The notes beneath the pieces are model-generated. The model did not search any database. It had not been told where the DNA came from and worked only from the letters and a program-made list of their open reading frames with translations. Positions 62,505-64,000 of a stretch of 64,000 nt of DNA are shown piece after piece (position 1 is the first letter of the stretch; every line of letters starts with the position of its first letter). This stretch comes from Pseudooceanicola sediminis (GTDB lineage: Bacteria > Pseudomonadota > Alphaproteobacteria > Rhodobacterales > Rhodobacteraceae), in assembly GCF_003575965.1 (NCBI RefSeq), contig NZ_QWJJ01000001.1, positions 1 to 64,000 on the forward strand, read 5' to 3'. Position numbers and translations under genes: made by a program.

Positions 62505-63497
62505 ATGTTCAAAGCTCTATTGGTCGAAAAAGACGACGACGGCACTGTCACCGCAGCTGTGAAAGAGCTGGACGTGGCAGACCTGCCGGACGGCGAGGTG
62601 CTGGTCGCGGTGGAATATTCGACCGTGAACTACAAGGACGGTCTGTGCCTGTCGCCCAACGGGGGCGGGCTGGTGCGGCAGTATCCGCATGTGCCGGGCA
62701 TCGATTTCGCCGGAACCGTCGAGCAGAGCAGCGATGATCGTTATGCCCCCGGTGACAAGGTCGTGCTGACCGGTTGGCGCGTCGGAGAGGCCCATTGGGG
62801 CGGCTACGCGCAGAAGGCCCGGGTCAAGGCCGATTGGCTGGTGCCGCTGCCCGAGGGGATGAGCGCGCAGGATGCCATGGCGGTGGGAACGGCGGGGTTC
62901 ACCGCCATGCTGGCCGTGATGGCGCTGGAGGATCATGGTCTGACGCCGGACAAGGGCGAGGTTCTGGTGACCGGTGCCGCAGGGGGCGTCGGGTCTGTCG
63001 CCACGGCGATCCTGGGGCATCTGGGATACCGCGTGGCGGCGGTGACGGGGCGTCCGGAAACGGGCGACTACCTGCTGTCCCTCGGGGCGGCGCGGATCGT
63101 GGCGCGCGCGGAGTTGAACGAGGTCGTCAAGCGGCCGCTGGAGGCCGAAACCTGGGCCGGCTGTGTCGACGCGGTGGGGGGCGACATGCTGGCACGGGTC
63201 CTGGGGCAGATGGCGTATGGTGCATCGGTCGCGGCGGTTGGCCTGGCGGGGGGCGCAAAGCTGCCGACCAGCGTCGTGCCGTTCCTGCTGCGCGGCGTCA
63301 ACCTGCTGGGGATCGACAGCGTCATGCAGCCGTTCGAGAACCGTCAGCGTGCCTGGGCGCGGGTGGCGCGGGATCTGCCGATGGACAAGCTGTCGTCGAT
63401 GATCCAGCCCGCGCACCTGTCGGATCTGCCGCGGCTGGGGGCCGACATCCTGAACGGGCAGATCAAGGGCCGCGTTCTGGTCGATGTGAACGGCTGA
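62505..63497 (+). CDS. acuI: Acrylyl-CoA reductase-like MDR oxidoreductase
   Basis: The 330-residue protein belongs to the AcuI/YhdH group of zinc-free medium-chain reductases. AcuI reduces acryloyl-CoA to propionyl-CoA with NADPH, a step in DMSP and 3-hydroxypropionate metabolism of roseobacters. Blocks are EYSTVNYKDGLCL, PGIDFAGTVEQS, GTAGFTAMLAVMALE, and the nucleotide site VTGAAGGVGSVATAIL. The AcuI versus YhdH choice is by general likeness; other DMSP genes are not in this window. A GGAGGAAAC site precedes the ATG. Confidence 0.85.
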   Translation: MFKALLVEKDDDGTVTAAVKELDVADLPDGEVLVAVEYSTVNYKDGLCLSPNGGGLVRQYPHVPGIDFAGTVEQSSDDRYAPGDKVVLTGWRVGEAHWGGYAQKARVKADWLVPLPEGMSAQDAMAVGTAGFTAMLAVMALEDHGLTPDKGEVLVTGAAGGVGSVATAILGHLGYRVAAVTGRPETGDYLLSLGAARIVARAELNEVVKRPLEAETWAGCVDAVGGDMLARVLGQMAYGASVAAVGLAGGAKLPTSVVPFLLRGVNLLGIDSVMQPFENRQRAWARVARDLPMDKLSSMIQPAHLSDLPRLGADILNGQIKGRVLVDVNG

Positions 63498-63513
63498 GGT
63501 GAGGGGATGCGTG

Positions 63514-63927
63514 ATGTATGACAGGATAGCGGTGCCGGTCGACCTGGCGCACCCCGATCGCAGTGAAAAGGCCCTGAAAAGCGCCGCGGCGCTGTCGCGC
63601 AGTTTTTCCGCCGACGTGATCGTCGTCGGCGTCACCTCGGCCCTGGGGAGCGAGGTGGCCGGCGATCCGAAAGAGTTTGCAAACAGGCTGGCCGAATTTG
63701 CAAATGAGAGGTCTGGTGCCCTTGGCCTGGACCTGCGGTCACACGTGGTGATCAGCCACGAGATGGAGGTCGAGGTGGACCAGGAGCTGTTGCGCGCCAT
63801 CGAGGAGACCGGCGCGGATCTGATCGTGATGGCCAGCCATGCCCCAAAGCTGACGGATCTGCTGTGGCCCTCGAATGGGGGACGAGTTGCCAGCCATGCC
63901 CGCATTTCCGTGATGCTGGTGCGCTGA
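63514..63927 (+). CDS. Universal stress protein (UspA family)
   Basis: The 137-residue protein has the single Usp domain: YDRIAVPVDLAHPDRSEKAL at the N-terminus, and ADLIVMASHAPKLTDLLWPSNGGRV with the ATP-loop variant near the C-terminus. The canonical G-2x-G-9x-G(S/T) loop is altered (HAPKLTDLLWPSNGG). ATG 63514 follows GAGGGG. It follows the reductase gene by 16 bases, so the two may be co-transcribed. Confidence 0.9.
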   Translation: MYDRIAVPVDLAHPDRSEKALKSAAALSRSFSADVIVVGVTSALGSEVAGDPKEFANRLAEFANERSGALGLDLRSHVVISHEMEVEVDQELLRAIEETGADLIVMASHAPKLTDLLWPSNGGRVASHARISVMLVR

Positions 63928-63935
63928 TCCCCGGT

Positions 63936-64000
63936 CGCTTGACGTGGGGCGCCTGACGTGGGGCGCCTGACTTGGGCCGCTTGACATGGGCCGCCTGACA
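63936..64000 (+). repeat. 14-bp tandem repeat at the window end
   Basis: Four full 14-mers of CGCYTGACNTGGGS and a partial fifth unit run to the edge: CGCTTGACGTGGGG, CGCCTGACGTGGGG, CGCCTGACTTGGGC, CGCTTGACATGGGC, CGCCTGACA. The array probably continues beyond the window. Confidence 0.85.

Noticed and set aside
63676-63704. Two TTTGCAAA motifs 21 bases apart
   Set aside because: Both are within the UspA gene and encode EFAN twice, so codon content explains them.

Overview
The window is 64 kb of GC-rich chromosomal DNA from an alphaproteobacterium, almost certainly a member of the Rhodobacterales (marine Roseobacter type). The evidence is gene content: a TRAP dicarboxylate-type transporter, DctB/DctD, a methionine synthase split into separate genes, an AcuI-type acrylyl-CoA reductase, a dimethylglycine/sarcosine dehydrogenase-like protein, and a cyoABCD operon followed by a SURF1 gene. 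I do not assign a genus. No rRNA operon, CRISPR array, prophage or intact insertion sequence was seen.

Layout. 0-7 kb (minus strand): an adenine deaminase-like gene, then a quinol oxidase operon (cyoABCD) with a SURF1 assembly factor behind an apparent terminator. 7.7-14 kb: uppP and a surface-glycan-like cluster with a fused FkbM methyltransferase/glycosyltransferase, a sulfatase with an RTX-like tail, and an unknown 435-residue protein. 14.4-17.2 kb: a complete TRAP transporter (DctP, DctQ, DctM). 17.2-24 kb: a methyltransferase, a large MscS channel, tRNA-Asn, an MBL hydrolase, an EnvZ-like kinase without a partner, a short AT-richer patch and a CAU-anticodon tRNA. 24-30 kb: purM-purN behind a textbook sigma-54 promoter motif, an HxlR regulator divergent from an Old Yellow Enzyme, RNase D, a lipoprotein and SufE. 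30-36.5 kb: the corrinoid and homocysteine modules of a split methionine synthase, a DUF1638 protein, a radical SAM protein with a LexA-type box on its start codon, and an MprF-like protein. 37-39 kb: purC, purS and purQ.

39-42 kb carries DctB and a DctD-like regulator that has lost the GAFTGA loop. A probable modification-dependent HNH endonuclease and RNase E follow. 47-51 kb: TusA, CcdA, a membrane-anchored hydrolase and a cytochrome P450. 51-57 kb: a demethylating FAD/GcvT oxidoreductase, a small cysteine-rich secreted protein, a DUF2254 membrane protein and a CorC/HlyC-type transporter. 57-64 kb: XerD, a secreted helical-repeat-like protein, aroK-aroB, a DinB-fold protein, AcuI and a UspA protein.

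Most genes are ordinary core metabolism. The least explained features are: three intergenic copies of an 11-bp-periodic CGGTATCYGAR array (104-172, 38079-38147, 56665-56697); a consensus sigma-54 promoter before purM; the GAFTGA-less DctD; the LexA-like box on the radical SAM gene; the FkbM-glycosyltransferase/RTX-sulfatase cluster; and the N-domain-HNH nuclease.
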